In this document: positions 8,086-16,879 of the stretch, piece after piece
Layout: each line of letters begins with the position of its first letter
How positions within the stretch are numbered: position 1 is the stretch's first letter
Assembly: GCA_023436225.1 (NCBI GenBank)
Contig: JAEZKA010000063.1
Location: 1 to 64,000 of the forward strand
Length of the DNA: 64,000 nt
Origin: Bacillota bacterium
GTDB lineage: Bacteria > Bacillota > Clostridia > Lachnospirales > Lachnospiraceae
Direction: 5' to 3'
The notes under the pieces: generated by a model
What the model was told of the DNA's origin: nothing
Databases searched by the model: none
What the model saw: the letters and a program-made list of their open reading frames with translations, nothing else
Made by a program: the position numbers and the translations under genes

Positions 8086-8643
8086 ATGAATGAAACCTTA
8101 AAAGTAATTGCAAATCGTTATTCCTGTCGTGATTATAAGGACGAGATGCCATCGAATGAAATAATTCAGGCAATCGCGGAAGCTGCAGTTCAAGCTCCGA
8201 GCGGGATGAATCGCCAAGCGTGGCGGGTTATTGTTGTCAAGAACAAAGAACTGATGCAGGATTTGGAGACGGAAGGGTTATCCTATCTTGCGAGCCTCGA
8301 AGATAAATCCACCTATCAAAGAATTATGGAACGAGGCGGCCGGCTATTCTACGGTGCACCCTGCATGATTGTCACTGCGATTGATGCAAAGGAGCCAGCA
8401 CTGATTGACTGCGGTATCCTATGTCAAAATATCGCACTTGCAGCCTCCTCACTAGGCGTCGCTAATGTAATATGTGGACTAACCGGCACTGCATTTGCCA
8501 GCGGCCTTCGTACTGAAGAATTCAGTAAACGTTTAGGCTTCCCCGAGGGCTACATGTTTGGTTGCTCGGTGCTGTTAGGCTATGCTAAGACAACGAAAGC
8601 TCCCCATGAGCCGGACAAGGATAAAATAATATATATTAATTAA
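8086..8643 (+). CDS. nitroreductase-family protein
   Basis: FMN-dependent oxidoreductase fold. Seen: N-terminal IANRYSCRDYKDE (the conserved R-S/R-C-R FMN phosphate site), AAVQAPSGMNRQAWRV (flavin-binding loop) and a C-terminal GYAK segment. At 185 residues it is a compact member. Such enzymes reduce nitro compounds or quinones with NAD(P)H; the physiological substrate is unknown. AAAGGAG precedes the ATG. It is monocistronic and its codon usage and GC are higher than in the AT-rich genes just upstream. Confidence 0.85.
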   Translation: MNETLKVIANRYSCRDYKDEMPSNEIIQAIAEAAVQAPSGMNRQAWRVIVVKNKELMQDLETEGLSYLASLEDKSTYQRIMERGGRLFYGAPCMIVTAIDAKEPALIDCGILCQNIALAASSLGVANVICGLTGTAFASGLRTEEFSKRLGFPEGYMFGCSVLLGYAKTTKAPHEPDKDKIIYIN

Positions 8644-8745
8644 TATTTGAAACACATATAATGCAGCTTAAGTAAATGGTTATATGAATACAACTTATAA
8701 CTAGCGAGCTTATTCATTGTATTTGAGACTAATCAGGAGAATTCG

Positions 8746-9600
8746 ATGATTTATTTACAGTCCTTTACCTTCCCGAATGCAGAAATGGAATTTGATTTCT
8801 TTGTAAGCATCAAGAGAACCTGCTATGATTCCTTCTATCCATTTAAAATACTATCCAGTCATGACCTTGACCGGCTTGATTTCGATACGGTTACCATATT
8901 ATACGGAGGCAACGGCTCAGGAAAGTCAACCGCACTGAATGTAATAGCGGAAAAAGCATGTATCCACCGCGATTCCATTTATAATAAGTCCAATTTCTTT
9001 CCGGATTACCTAAAGCTATGCCGTATGAATATCGATCAGGATATTCCGGATCAAAGTAGAATAATCACCAGTGATGATGTATTTGACTATATGTTAAATA
9101 TTCGTAATCTAAATGAAGGAATTGATCAGAAGCGTGAGAAATTATTCGAGGAATATCTAGATGCAAAATACTCCAATTTTCAGATGAAGTCACTCTCCGA
9201 CTACGAGCAATTGAAAAAAGTGAATAATGCAAGACGTAAGACACAATCCCGTTTCGTCCGAGGGGAGCTGATTGATAATGTTCGTGAGTTTTCCAACGGG
9301 GAAAGTGCCTTTCGCTATTTTACCGAGAAGATCGGGGAGAATGGATTATATTTATTAGACGAGCCGGAAAATAGCCTATCTCCAAAACGCCAAATGGAGC
9401 TGTTAAGCTTTTTGGAAGAATCGGCGCGTTTTTTTGGGTGTCAATTCATTATCTCCACCCATTCTCCATTCTTACTTTCCATGCGTGGAGCAAGGATATA
9501 TAATTTGGATCAAAATCCTGTCACAATGGAACGTTGGACAGAACTAGAAAATGTACGCACCTATTTTGAGTTTTTTAAGACTCACGAAAATGAGTTTTAA
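8746..9600 (+). CDS. AAA/ABC-type ATPase, stand-alone
   Basis: 284 residues with the full ABC-ATPase motif set but no transporter partner: Walker A GGNGSGKST (54-62), a signature-like FSNGES (182-187), Walker B LYLLDEPENSLSP (201-213) and an H-loop STHSPF near 240. This is the COG3910-type predicted ATPase related to RecF/SMC heads. Such proteins act in DNA repair, defence or unknown roles. Start ATG follows AGGAG. The stop overlaps the convergent AraC gene by 4 bp. Confidence 0.75.
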   Translation: MIYLQSFTFPNAEMEFDFFVSIKRTCYDSFYPFKILSSHDLDRLDFDTVTILYGGNGSGKSTALNVIAEKACIHRDSIYNKSNFFPDYLKLCRMNIDQDIPDQSRIITSDDVFDYMLNIRNLNEGIDQKREKLFEEYLDAKYSNFQMKSLSDYEQLKKVNNARRKTQSRFVRGELIDNVREFSNGESAFRYFTEKIGENGLYLLDEPENSLSPKRQMELLSFLEESARFFGCQFIISTHSPFLLSMRGARIYNLDQNPVTMERWTELENVRTYFEFFKTHENEF

Positions 9601-10454
9601 GAATCTCTCTTCCGTATTATAGGAAGCCAAATTTCTGTTTTTCCATTTTCGTCATAGGCTTCAATATCCGGGGCTTTCGCAAATTCATAACCACTTGTGG
9701 GAAGCCATTCCATTACAATACGTTGTTCCAGCTTTTGAATTGCTTCGGCATCTTTCGAATCAAGGGAAAATATTGCCCAAGTCGATTCAGGAACGATAAA
9801 CTCCTCCATACCTTCCGGTACCTGTTTATCTGTTGAACATGCAATAAAATAATCAAACTCACCAGAACTAAAGTCAGGAGAATAATTGCTTACCCCCAAA
9901 AGGCCATATGGTTCTTGATTCATGAGGGCCAATATATTGTTATGCCCTCCTGTTTGAACTAAGTTACTCCAGAACAACGGAGCATTTCGATAACACTCAC
10001 CATTTTCTAAGGTTGTATGTAGTTTAACCCCAACAATGCGAAAAGTATTTTTTCTTACAATCCGATATTCCATCGCTTGCGCTCCCTTAACAGTAAGCTC
10101 AAAACAAAGAGGTGGATAGGCTTTAATCGTAATTCCTTCTTTTTTCACATCACTAGGGGCCACTCCATGAAGCACCTTAAAAGCTCGATGAAACGAGTTC
10201 GGCGAGCTATATCCATACTTAAGAGCGATGTCGATCACTTTACATTCGCTGCTCTGAAGCTCCATGGCAGCCTTCGAAAGTTTTCTGTTCCGGATATATT
10301 CTGAAAATGGTACTCCCGCTACCATGGCGAAAAGCCGCTGAACATGATACACAGAGTATCCAAATATATTCGCTATCTCTTCGTAATCAATTTCATCCTC
10401 CAAATGATTTTCAATATACTCAATTACTTGATTAAAGCCCTCCAACCAATTCAT
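9597..10454 (-). CDS. AraC-family regulator with GyrI-like effector domain
   Basis: Residues 1-105 form a double HTH of AraC/XylS type (IANIFGYSVYHVQRLF, then ALKYGYSSPNSFHRAFKVLHG). Residues about 125-285 form a GyrI-like small-molecule-binding domain with the conserved WLPTSGYEFAKAPDIE ending. This is the Rob/SoxS-like architecture with a drug-binding sensor. The effector domain is clearly similar to the free-standing protein encoded next door at 10478-10978 (VGV.xHTT.EN, LALxNQEPYGLLGVSNY). The two may share ligands or form a sensor pair. It is probably a ligand-responsive activator of unknown targets. Confidence 0.85.
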   Translation of the reverse strand: MNWLEGFNQVIEYIENHLEDEIDYEEIANIFGYSVYHVQRLFAMVAGVPFSEYIRNRKLSKAAMELQSSECKVIDIALKYGYSSPNSFHRAFKVLHGVAPSDVKKEGITIKAYPPLCFELTVKGAQAMEYRIVRKNTFRIVGVKLHTTLENGECYRNAPLFWSNLVQTGGHNNILALMNQEPYGLLGVSNYSPDFSSGEFDYFIACSTDKQVPEGMEEFIVPESTWAIFSLDSKDAEAIQKLEQRIVMEWLPTSGYEFAKAPDIEAYDENGKTEIWLPIIRKRDS

Positions 10455-10477
10455 TTTTTTCTATCACCCTTCCGGTA

Positions 10478-10978
10478 TTATTTTTTTCTTACAGCCACCC
10501 AGACTTCGGCATTTTCGTCTTGACCATGCACTTCTAAATCCGGAGCTTGTGACCTCATCTCTCCTGTTTCGTAGCCCTTATTAAGCACTTCATAACCAGA
10601 TGTAAGTTGCCATTCGTTGACAATACGAACCTCAACGGTTGCAACTTCGGTTCGTTTACAAGGAAAAACTGCCCATGTAGCTGCCGGTACCATATGCTCA
10701 ACCATACCCTTTGGTATAAGCCTGTCTGTGGAGCTCGCAATGTAATAATCGAACTTATACGGATTATCAGGATCTGTATTGTATGAACTGATGCCGATTA
10801 ATCCCAAAGGTGATTGATTCGACAATGCTACAATCTCATTAATCTTTCCCTGTTGAATTACTTCACCCCATAACGAAGGAACCTCTGTACGACAACAATT
10901 GTTCTCTGCAGTAGTATGTACTACTACACCAACCACACGAAAAGCATTCATTTCTACAATTCTAAACTCTAAGCTCAT
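10478..10978 (-). CDS. stand-alone GyrI-like / AraC effector-binding domain protein
   Basis: 166 residues from ATG 10978, chosen because AAAGGAG sits 9 nt before it; the upstream GTG at 10987 overlaps that site. The whole protein is one GyrI-like domain (VVGVVVHTTAEN, LIGISSYNTDPDN, WQLTSGYEV, PDLEVHG). It resembles the C-terminal half of the adjacent AraC regulator along its length. Free GyrI domains bind small molecules or inhibit DNA gyrase in other bacteria. A promoter dyad precedes it (11003-11022), so it may be transcribed into the AraC gene, 23 bp downstream. Confidence 0.8.
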   Translation of the reverse strand: MSLEFRIVEMNAFRVVGVVVHTTAENNCCRTEVPSLWGEVIQQGKINEIVALSNQSPLGLIGISSYNTDPDNPYKFDYYIASSTDRLIPKGMVEHMVPAATWAVFPCKRTEVATVEVRIVNEWQLTSGYEVLNKGYETGEMRSQAPDLEVHGQDENAEVWVAVRKK

Positions 10979-11002
10979 TCTAACCACTCCTTTATTATAT
11001 TA

Positions 11003-11022
11003 TAGCTTAAACTGATAAGCTA
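11003..11022 (-). promoter_or_regulatory. dyad operator next to the -10 of the GyrI/AraC pair
   Basis: TAGCTTA (11003-11009) and TAAGCTA (11016-11022) form a 7-bp perfect dyad with a 6-bp centre. On the reverse strand it runs directly into a TATAAT -10 element before the ribosome binding site. An AraC or other repressor could bind here. Confidence 0.5.
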
Positions 11023-11088
11023 CATAAAGTATAATTAATTCAGCGATTGAAAGCCTCACTTTTCATGTCATTAAATATGTTATTATGA

Positions 11089-11175
11089 TGTCCTTTGAAC
11101 TATGGTTACTGGAACGGAGGAACCGGAAATGACAATAATAATGCTGCTTTTATCTTTGAGAGAGTGAAGAAGTAA
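11089..11175 (+). pseudogene. possible C-terminal gene fragment
   Basis: An open frame ending at TAA 11173-11175 encodes YGYWNGGTGNDNNN followed by AAFIFERVKK and a stop. There is no start codon, and upstream stops interrupt it. The sequence looks protein-like (Gly/Asn turn, closing amphipathic strand) but I do not recognise it. 11041-11349 contains no other gene. Confidence 0.2.
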
Positions 11176-11349
11176 AACCATTTGTTGCAGGACGCATATG
11201 ATATAGCCATTTTACTTGATATATAAATCAGACATCCTTTAATAAAGGTGTGGTAATTTTGAGTCACTATTCAAGATTGACTTCCAATATTAGGTGCTTT
11301 ATAATGTGATTAATTTCAGATCATGATTTACAGGAGGTCGAGGTGATTA

Positions 11350-12105
11350 ATGAATACATCAAAAAACAACATAAAAGATAATATTACTTTACTTAAGGTG
11401 ATTTTCTTAGTTTTCGTCCCAACAACAATATTAACAGTCAGCTATTATTTATTAGGTCATTTATTTGAATCAATACCCTCACTTTTACTATTTTATGTTT
11501 TGGCTGCATTAATTCTTTTTCCTATAGAATTATTGGTCATTATTTACTCAAGCAAAAAGACCTTTGGCCGCTATTCACTAAAGAGTGCGTGGGTCAATCA
11601 GGGAAAAACAAATTGGAAAAGGACTTTGCTATTCAGTGTGGTTCTTTTCGGTCTTGCGGGTATTTTTTCAGCAACTGTAGGTCCCTTTGAAAACTGGGCA
11701 ACAGCTCCTGCTTCAAGCAAATTACTAGAAGTTATACCTATGTATTTTGATTGGACTAACATGGAGTACTTAAGGCAATATCCTAAAGACATGTTGTTGC
11801 TAACATGTATTGCTTATGCAATTTTTAATGTTTTCGTCGGCCCAATTATAGAAGAACTTTATTTTAGAGGATACCTTACCTCCAAAATAAGCAGATTCGG
11901 AAAGTGGGCTCCAGTTATCATAACTGTGTTATTTTCTTTATATCATTTATGGCTTCCGCTTCAAAATCTATTTCGTATCTGCGTCTTTTTGCCTGCTGCA
12001 TACATAGCATGGAAGGAAAAGAACATTTACATATCCATAGTGTTTCATTGTTTATGCAATTTGTTTTCTACTATCGGTTTTATTGTTGCGCTACTTGCAG
12101 TATAG
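11350..12105 (+). CDS. CPBP (Abi) family intramembrane metalloprotease
   Basis: A 251-residue polytopic membrane protein with about six hydrophobic segments. It carries the CPBP signature EExxxR as EELYFRG (Glu168, Glu169, Arg173), then FSLYHLW (metal-binding His) and SIVFHCLCN (second His with Asn). Family members are Rce1-like glutamate proteases used in bacteriocin self-immunity or processing. No bacteriocin gene is evident nearby, so a general role is assumed. AGGAGG lies 11 nt before the ATG. Confidence 0.85.
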   Translation: MNTSKNNIKDNITLLKVIFLVFVPTTILTVSYYLLGHLFESIPSLLLFYVLAALILFPIELLVIIYSSKKTFGRYSLKSAWVNQGKTNWKRTLLFSVVLFGLAGIFSATVGPFENWATAPASSKLLEVIPMYFDWTNMEYLRQYPKDMLLLTCIAYAIFNVFVGPIIEELYFRGYLTSKISRFGKWAPVIITVLFSLYHLWLPLQNLFRICVFLPAAYIAWKEKNIYISIVFHCLCNLFSTIGFIVALLAV

Positions 12106-12247
12106 AAAAGAACATATTCAATGCATGTAAAAATTTGGGCAGATAAATTACAAAAGCCGTAACACCTCTAATTTATCAATATCTATATTTGTGGGGATTT
12201 GTTCGAATCACGTATTGTTGATTGATTATTTATGAAAGGATATAAAA

Positions 12248-12835
12248 ATGGGGTTAATTGAAGTTTTGGTCAGACAATCAGGGAAACCATCTGGTATACT
12301 TGGAAAGATTATGGCTAAGATTATGAATTATATGGATTCGGGATTAAACAAATGGATAGTGGAGAAAATCAACTATCCAATAGGAATCGCCTTGGATATT
12401 GGTTGTGGAGGTGGAGAAACTATATTCAATTTGCTTAAGAACAATAGGGTTAATTATATGATAGGAATTGATTATTCATTGACTTCTGTTAATGTTTCAA
12501 AAAATAGAAATTTATCTTTTATCAAGAAGCAAAGAGCGGATATTATACAGGGAAACGTCACTGAATTGCCATTTTCTCAAAACTCTTTTGATATCATAAC
12601 GGCAGTTCGTTCCCATTACTTCTGGGATAATTATGAGATGGCATTTACCGAAATATATCGTACACTAAAACGAGGCGGAAAAATGTTTATTTTTTCCGAA
12701 AGATATAAAATTAAATACCATATGAAGAAGTATAACACTGACGAATCCATGACCTGCTTTTTGCACACAATAGGATTTAACAACATTCTAATCGAAAATA
12801 GAGATGCTGTTCAATGTATCACATGTGAAAAGTAG
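12248..12835 (+). CDS. class I SAM-dependent methyltransferase
   Basis: 195 residues. Motif I is LDIGCGGGE (49-57), the acidic end of strand 2 is IGIDYS, and motif IV-like ITAVRSHYFWDN and the YRTLKRGGKMFIF motif follow, as in UbiE/Methyltransf_11 enzymes. The substrate is unknown. GAAAGGAT precedes the ATG. At 195 residues it is on the short side and ends soon after the GFNNI strand, but no break is visible. Confidence 0.85.
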   Translation: MGLIEVLVRQSGKPSGILGKIMAKIMNYMDSGLNKWIVEKINYPIGIALDIGCGGGETIFNLLKNNRVNYMIGIDYSLTSVNVSKNRNLSFIKKQRADIIQGNVTELPFSQNSFDIITAVRSHYFWDNYEMAFTEIYRTLKRGGKMFIFSERYKIKYHMKKYNTDESMTCFLHTIGFNNILIENRDAVQCITCEK

Positions 12836-12836
12836 A

Positions 12837-13041
12837 CGAAAACAAGAATATTATACAAAGCTATATCCTTTTAAAGGTAATAAAAAGCTTGGTGCGATTA
12901 CAAAGGATATTCTGATGTTGGGTATTTTTTAGACTATCAAATCTTAAAGCACTTACAAACAAATTTCATATGAAAGAGATTGCGAATTTGCCATATGATG
13001 TGTTAATAACAGAGTTTGAGAATTTCGCAAAAGGTGATTAA
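12837..13041 (+). pseudogene. frameshifted gene fragment before the amidohydrolase
   Basis: Three consecutive frames each carry protein-like sequence: KGNKKLGAITKDILMLG, then GYFLDYQILK after the T6 run near 12930, then KALTNKFHMKEIANLPYDV running to FAKGD and a stop at 13039-13041. Joined, they would give one C-terminal region of about 65 residues, so at least two frameshifts are needed. The stop lies 3 nt before the amidohydrolase ATG, suggesting a former operon. The family is not recognised. Confidence 0.4.
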
Positions 13042-13044
13042 TAA

Positions 13045-14151
13045 ATGAGATGCTTACTTAAAAATGCAACGATTATAGATAGCAACGGAGAAAAATCTCT
13101 TGTACACATATTAACTGAAGACGATAAAATACTTAAGGTATCTAAGGAAACTCTTAATATACCTGCATTGGAATATGATTTAAGCGGATATACGATAATG
13201 CCTGGATTTATTAATTCACATGTCCATTTAATGGATTGTTTTGATAGCTTTAATGATGATAAGTTGAAACAGTGGTTGATGTCCGGTATTACATATTTAC
13301 GTGATGAGGGAATTTTATCACGACATAATGCAAAGGATGCTGTTCACTGGAGGGACAAATTAAGAAAATCCTGTATGTATCCCAGTGTCGCAGTATGCGG
13401 AAAGTTTATATCCGCAATTAACGGTCAAGGCGGTGTAGCACCACTTGGTGTGTCTACGGAAAGTGAAGCCAGAGATGCTGTTCGCATGCAGGTAAATGAA
13501 GGTGTTGACCATATTAAAATATCTTTAGATGAGGGATATGACGCTTATACTCAAAGTCTGGATTTACTGCCCTTGAATATATTAACTGCCATATGTGACC
13601 AAGCACATAAGCTTGGTAAAAAGGTATCGGCTCATGTTAACAGAAACGATAAACTAGAAATACTACTCAAGGCAGGAATAGATGAAGCAGCCCATACCTG
13701 TTTCGATAGAATCCCGGATAACACATTAGAATATATGGTGAAAAACAAAGTATTTATGACGCCTACTTTATGTGTTTACGGTGAGATTACCTCAAAATGG
13801 GGTACACCTTTTTTATATGGTGCAATGGATAATACGAAACGATTTGTTGAAATGGGTGGAATTATCGGACTAGGAAATGATTTCATCGAAGAAAAGGAAA
13901 TCTGGTCACCAGTTGGAATGCCCATCATGGAGATAGAGTTACTTATGAAAGCCGGACTCACGATGCATCAAGTAGTAAAAGCCGCTACCATAGGTGGTGC
14001 TGAGATCTTAGGAAGAGCGGATTATGGTAGAATTGAAGAGAACTGTATCGCAGATCTTATTGCAGTCAAAGGAAATCCGTATGAACTGCCCTATCTTCTA
14101 TCAAGTATCAATTTTGTCATGAAAGATGGAGTTGTAGTAAAAAACGTATAG
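13045..14151 (+). CDS. amidohydrolase (imidazolonepropionase/prolidase-like)
   Basis: A metal-dependent hydrolase of 368 residues. The first metal site is HxH at His59/His61 in INSHVHLMD. Later come a Lys in VDHIKISLDEG, VSAHVNRND and DEAAHTCFD (His ligands), and GLGNDF near the end in place of the usual GTDs motif. The C-terminal sheet (ADLIAVKGNPYELP) is typical of the TIM-barrel amidohydrolases that hydrolyse cyclic amides or dipeptides. The start follows AAAGGTG. It is preceded by a decayed gene whose stop nearly touches it. The substrate is unknown. Confidence 0.8.
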   Translation: MRCLLKNATIIDSNGEKSLVHILTEDDKILKVSKETLNIPALEYDLSGYTIMPGFINSHVHLMDCFDSFNDDKLKQWLMSGITYLRDEGILSRHNAKDAVHWRDKLRKSCMYPSVAVCGKFISAINGQGGVAPLGVSTESEARDAVRMQVNEGVDHIKISLDEGYDAYTQSLDLLPLNILTAICDQAHKLGKKVSAHVNRNDKLEILLKAGIDEAAHTCFDRIPDNTLEYMVKNKVFMTPTLCVYGEITSKWGTPFLYGAMDNTKRFVEMGGIIGLGNDFIEEKEIWSPVGMPIMEIELLMKAGLTMHQVVKAATIGGAEILGRADYGRIEENCIADLIAVKGNPYELPYLLSSINFVMKDGVVVKNV

Positions 14152-14182
14152 TTAAATTTTTGTAGGTAAGTTTCGGTTTTAG

Positions 14183-14211
14183 TTGACAAAGATAACCGGA
14201 TGGGTTATTGT
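14183..14211 (+). promoter_or_regulatory. promoter of the glyQS T-box leader
   Basis: -35 TTGACA (14183-14188), 17-bp spacer, -10 TATTGT (14206-14211). Transcription would begin near 14218, just before the T-box stem I. Confidence 0.6.
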
Positions 14212-14223
14212 ATAAATAATATA

Positions 14224-14550
14224 TGAAAGGCTTTGAGAAGGAATAGTATATATAAACGCTATATCAGAGAGAAGATGGATGGTGAGAATCTTTATAGCGA
14301 ATATATAGAAGGCGCCTTTGAGCTGTTAATTGAAAGGATTGTATCTGATTAGATTACACCGGGTTTTCCCCCGTTATCAAGGAAGCAGCATAAAGAGGAA
14401 TCTCGTGCTGTCAGAGAGCAGATTAAGAATAATTGATATTCTTACTGAATTTAGGTGGTACCACGGACTTATATGATAGAAACTAAGTAGAGCTTCTATC
14501 TCATGAAATCAAGTTCGCCCTAAGCGTAAAGCTTAGAGCGGACTTTTTTT
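14224..14550 (+). promoter_or_regulatory. glycine T-box riboswitch with terminator
   Basis: The conserved T-box sequence AGGTGGTACCACGG is at 14453-14466. Upstream, AAAGGC (14224) pairs with GCCTTT (14314) to close stem I, placing GGC (14311-14313), a glycine codon, in the specifier position. The intrinsic terminator has perfect-looking arms 14511-14525/14531-14545 (two wobble/mismatch positions) followed by a T-run. Uncharged tRNA-Gly should stabilise the antiterminator and allow glyQS transcription. Confidence 0.9.
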
Positions 14551-14620
14551 ATACTTGAATCAATAAAGTTAATGAAATTAACTTTTTTGAATATAAAAAT
14601 TATATCAGGAGGTAGTGTAA

Positions 14621-15997
14621 ATGGGTAAATTAACAATGGATGAGATGATGTCTTATTGCAATCAGTATGGTTTTATATTTCAAGGCAGTGAAATATATGG
14701 TGGATTAGCAAACACTTGGGATTATGGTCCTCTGGGAACGAGATTAAAAAACAATATGAAGGATGCATGGAGATACTATTTTATTCAGATACGAGATAAC
14801 AGCTATGAGTTAGACTCAGATATACTGATGAATCCCACCACCTGGAAAGCCAGTGGTCACCTCGACAGCTTTACAGACCCTCTGCTGGACTGTAAAGAAT
14901 GTAAGACCCGACACCGGGCTGATAATCTGATCAGTAATTTTGATGCCTTAGCCAATGCTGATTCCATGTCTCAAGATGAGTTGCTGGAATATATTCGTAC
15001 CAATCAAGTTCCCTGCCCAAAATGCGGCAAGACTAACTTTACTGACATTCGTCAGTTCAATCTTATGTTTGCCACACAGCGCGGTGTGACTCAGGATGCT
15101 GCTAATACGATATATCTACGACCGGAAAATGCCCAAGGTGAATATGTCAACTTCAATAATGTATTAAGAACCACGAGAACCAAGCTGCCCTTTTCTATCG
15201 GACAGATCGGAAAGGCCTTCCGAAACGAAATCACACCCGGTAATTTCACCTTCCGAACAATTGAATTTGAGCAAATGGAATATCAGACCTTCTGCAAGCA
15301 GGGCGAAGATGATACTTTGTACGAATATTATAAGAATTATGGGATTGAATTTTTTCAATTCGTCGGATTGGCTAATGAGCACTTACGCTTCCATGACCAT
15401 GAGAAATTAGCACATTATGCGAAAGCTGCGTGTGATATTGAATATCTATTTCCCTTTGGCTGGGGTGAGATTAACGGGACGCATAATCGAACTGACTTTG
15501 ACCTACGAAGGCATCAGGAATTTTCAAAAAAAAGTATGGAATACTTTGATGCAAATACAAATGAAAAATATATTCCCTATGTTATTGAATCCACGTATGG
15601 ACTTGACCGTCTATTCTTAGCCATCTTATTCGAGGCACTTACTATAGAGGAATTAGAGGGAGGGGACACCAGACAGGTATTAAGAATAAAGCCCTTTCTT
15701 GCACCGATCAAAGTCAACATACTTCCTTTGATCAAGAAAAACCATTCTACCAAAGCCCTGGAGATCTATAATGAATTAAAGAAGTACTTTATGGTATCCT
15801 ATGATGATGCAGCTAATATTGGAAAGCGTTACCGCCGAGGAGATGCGATCGGAATTCCATATGCCATAACAATCGATAACAATACTCTTGAAAATGATAC
15901 AGTTACTATAAGAGATCGCGATACAATGAAACAGAGTGTCATTGAAGTTAAGGAATTGCGTGATTATTTATCAAGTAAGATTAATTCATTTCATTAA
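14621..15997 (+). CDS. glyQS: glycyl-tRNA synthetase, dimeric (GlyQS) type
   Basis: Class II synthetase that charges tRNA-Gly in the cytosol. At 458 residues it is the alpha2 (eukaryote/Gram-positive-like) form, not the GlyQ/GlyS pair. Seen: N-terminal FQGSEIYGGLANTWDYGPLG; the CxxC..CxxC zinc-like pairs CKECK and CPKCGK; motif 2 FRNEITPGNFTFRTIEFEQME; motif 3 YVIESTYGLDRLF; and the C-terminal anticodon-binding domain. AGGAGG precedes the ATG. Its T-box leader fits amino-acid-starvation control. Confidence 0.97.
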   Translation: MGKLTMDEMMSYCNQYGFIFQGSEIYGGLANTWDYGPLGTRLKNNMKDAWRYYFIQIRDNSYELDSDILMNPTTWKASGHLDSFTDPLLDCKECKTRHRADNLISNFDALANADSMSQDELLEYIRTNQVPCPKCGKTNFTDIRQFNLMFATQRGVTQDAANTIYLRPENAQGEYVNFNNVLRTTRTKLPFSIGQIGKAFRNEITPGNFTFRTIEFEQMEYQTFCKQGEDDTLYEYYKNYGIEFFQFVGLANEHLRFHDHEKLAHYAKAACDIEYLFPFGWGEINGTHNRTDFDLRRHQEFSKKSMEYFDANTNEKYIPYVIESTYGLDRLFLAILFEALTIEELEGGDTRQVLRIKPFLAPIKVNILPLIKKNHSTKALEIYNELKKYFMVSYDDAANIGKRYRRGDAIGIPYAITIDNNTLENDTVTIRDRDTMKQSVIEVKELRDYLSSKINSFH

Positions 15998-16040
15998 AGA
16001 CATACCGTAAATGTTTGAACCTATTGCTCTATAATATCCA

Positions 16041-16083
16041 TGTAAGCTAATTGTTTGTTACAGAGAAGAACAATTAGCTTACA
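16041..16083. terminator. 15-bp hairpin between convergent glyQS and ABC genes
   Basis: Arms 16041-16055 and 16069-16083 are perfect complements with a 13-nt loop; ATTAGCTTACA recurs once more at 16091. It lies between convergent genes, so probably a bidirectional terminator, although T-runs are weak. Confidence 0.6.
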
Positions 16084-16135
16084 TATCTATATTAGCTTAC
16101 ACATCTAGCTAATCATATCTTGCAAAGAGCCCCAA

Positions 16136-16879
16136 CTACTCCCATTTAAAAGCTTTGAGTGATACACCAATACATATTAATGCGAGTATTATTATTACAA
16201 CGATAGGAATCAATACACTGTCCATCGGTAAACCGAGGGATGCTGCCTTCAATAGCTTGATGCCTTGTGTCATTGGCAGGATGTTGCTGAACATTTGTAA
16301 TGGCTTGGGCATGATTTCATACGGCAATGTAGCCCCCGAGAAAATCAGCATAGGGAAATATAGAAGGCTGGCAATGATGCTGGCCTTTTTACTGTTTTTT
16401 GCAATACCGCCCACCATCATACCAATACTCAACATGGATACCAGTACCATCAGCCACCCCCCGATAAACGAGAGCCATGAGCCATGCATCACAAATCCAA
16501 AGAACAGCTTCGCTATAAGCCAGAGTATTATTAGCGAACAGACAGAATACATTGTATAGATGGTAACCTGAACCGATAAAATCATCGCCGGACTAACCGG
16601 AGTCACTTTAAATCGTTTTAGGATTTTACGCTCTCGATAATCCGAAACCAGAATCGGTAGTCCCATTGTACCTCCTGCTAAGATAGCAATAGAGGACATC
16701 GCTCCAAAGGACTGTTCCATAAAGGTATATCCTGCACCGTCGAAGGCCGGCTTCCTTCCGTATATAATTCCAACTATAATCATTACCACCGTTGGCATAA
16801 TGATCGCAAAGATCAGCATATTCATATCCCGAAGTGAGAGTAGTGTTTCTACTTTCAGCATCTTCTTAAAGGTCTTCAT
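16136..16879 (-). CDS. ABC-2 type transporter permease
   Basis: 247 residues from ATG 16879, which follows AGGAGGAAAATAAG; the longer frame upstream lacks a site. Six hydrophobic segments in the ABC2_membrane pattern: MLIFAIIMPTVVMIIVGI first, then a soluble stretch and five closely packed helices with GGIAKNSKKA between. It starts inside the end of the ATPase gene (14-nt overlap), so the two are coupled. Such pairs export drugs, lipids or peptides; the cargo is unknown. Confidence 0.9.
   Translation of the reverse strand: MKTFKKMLKVETLLSLRDMNMLIFAIIMPTVVMIIVGIIYGRKPAFDGAGYTFMEQSFGAMSSIAILAGGTMGLPILVSDYRERKILKRFKVTPVSPAMILSVQVTIYTMYSVCSLIILWLIAKLFFGFVMHGSWLSFIGGWLMVLVSMLSIGMMVGGIAKNSKKASIIASLLYFPMLIFSGATLPYEIMPKPLQMFSNILPMTQGIKLLKAASLGLPMDSVLIPIVVIIILALICIGVSLKAFKWE

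Noticed and set aside
11350..12105. Bacteriocin immunity locus built on the CPBP protease.
   Set aside because: No bacteriocin, exporter or regulator gene lies next to it.
16155..16559. A 134-codon plus-strand ORF opposite the ABC permease.
   Set aside because: Antisense shadow of a membrane protein gene; no ribosome site or family resemblance.
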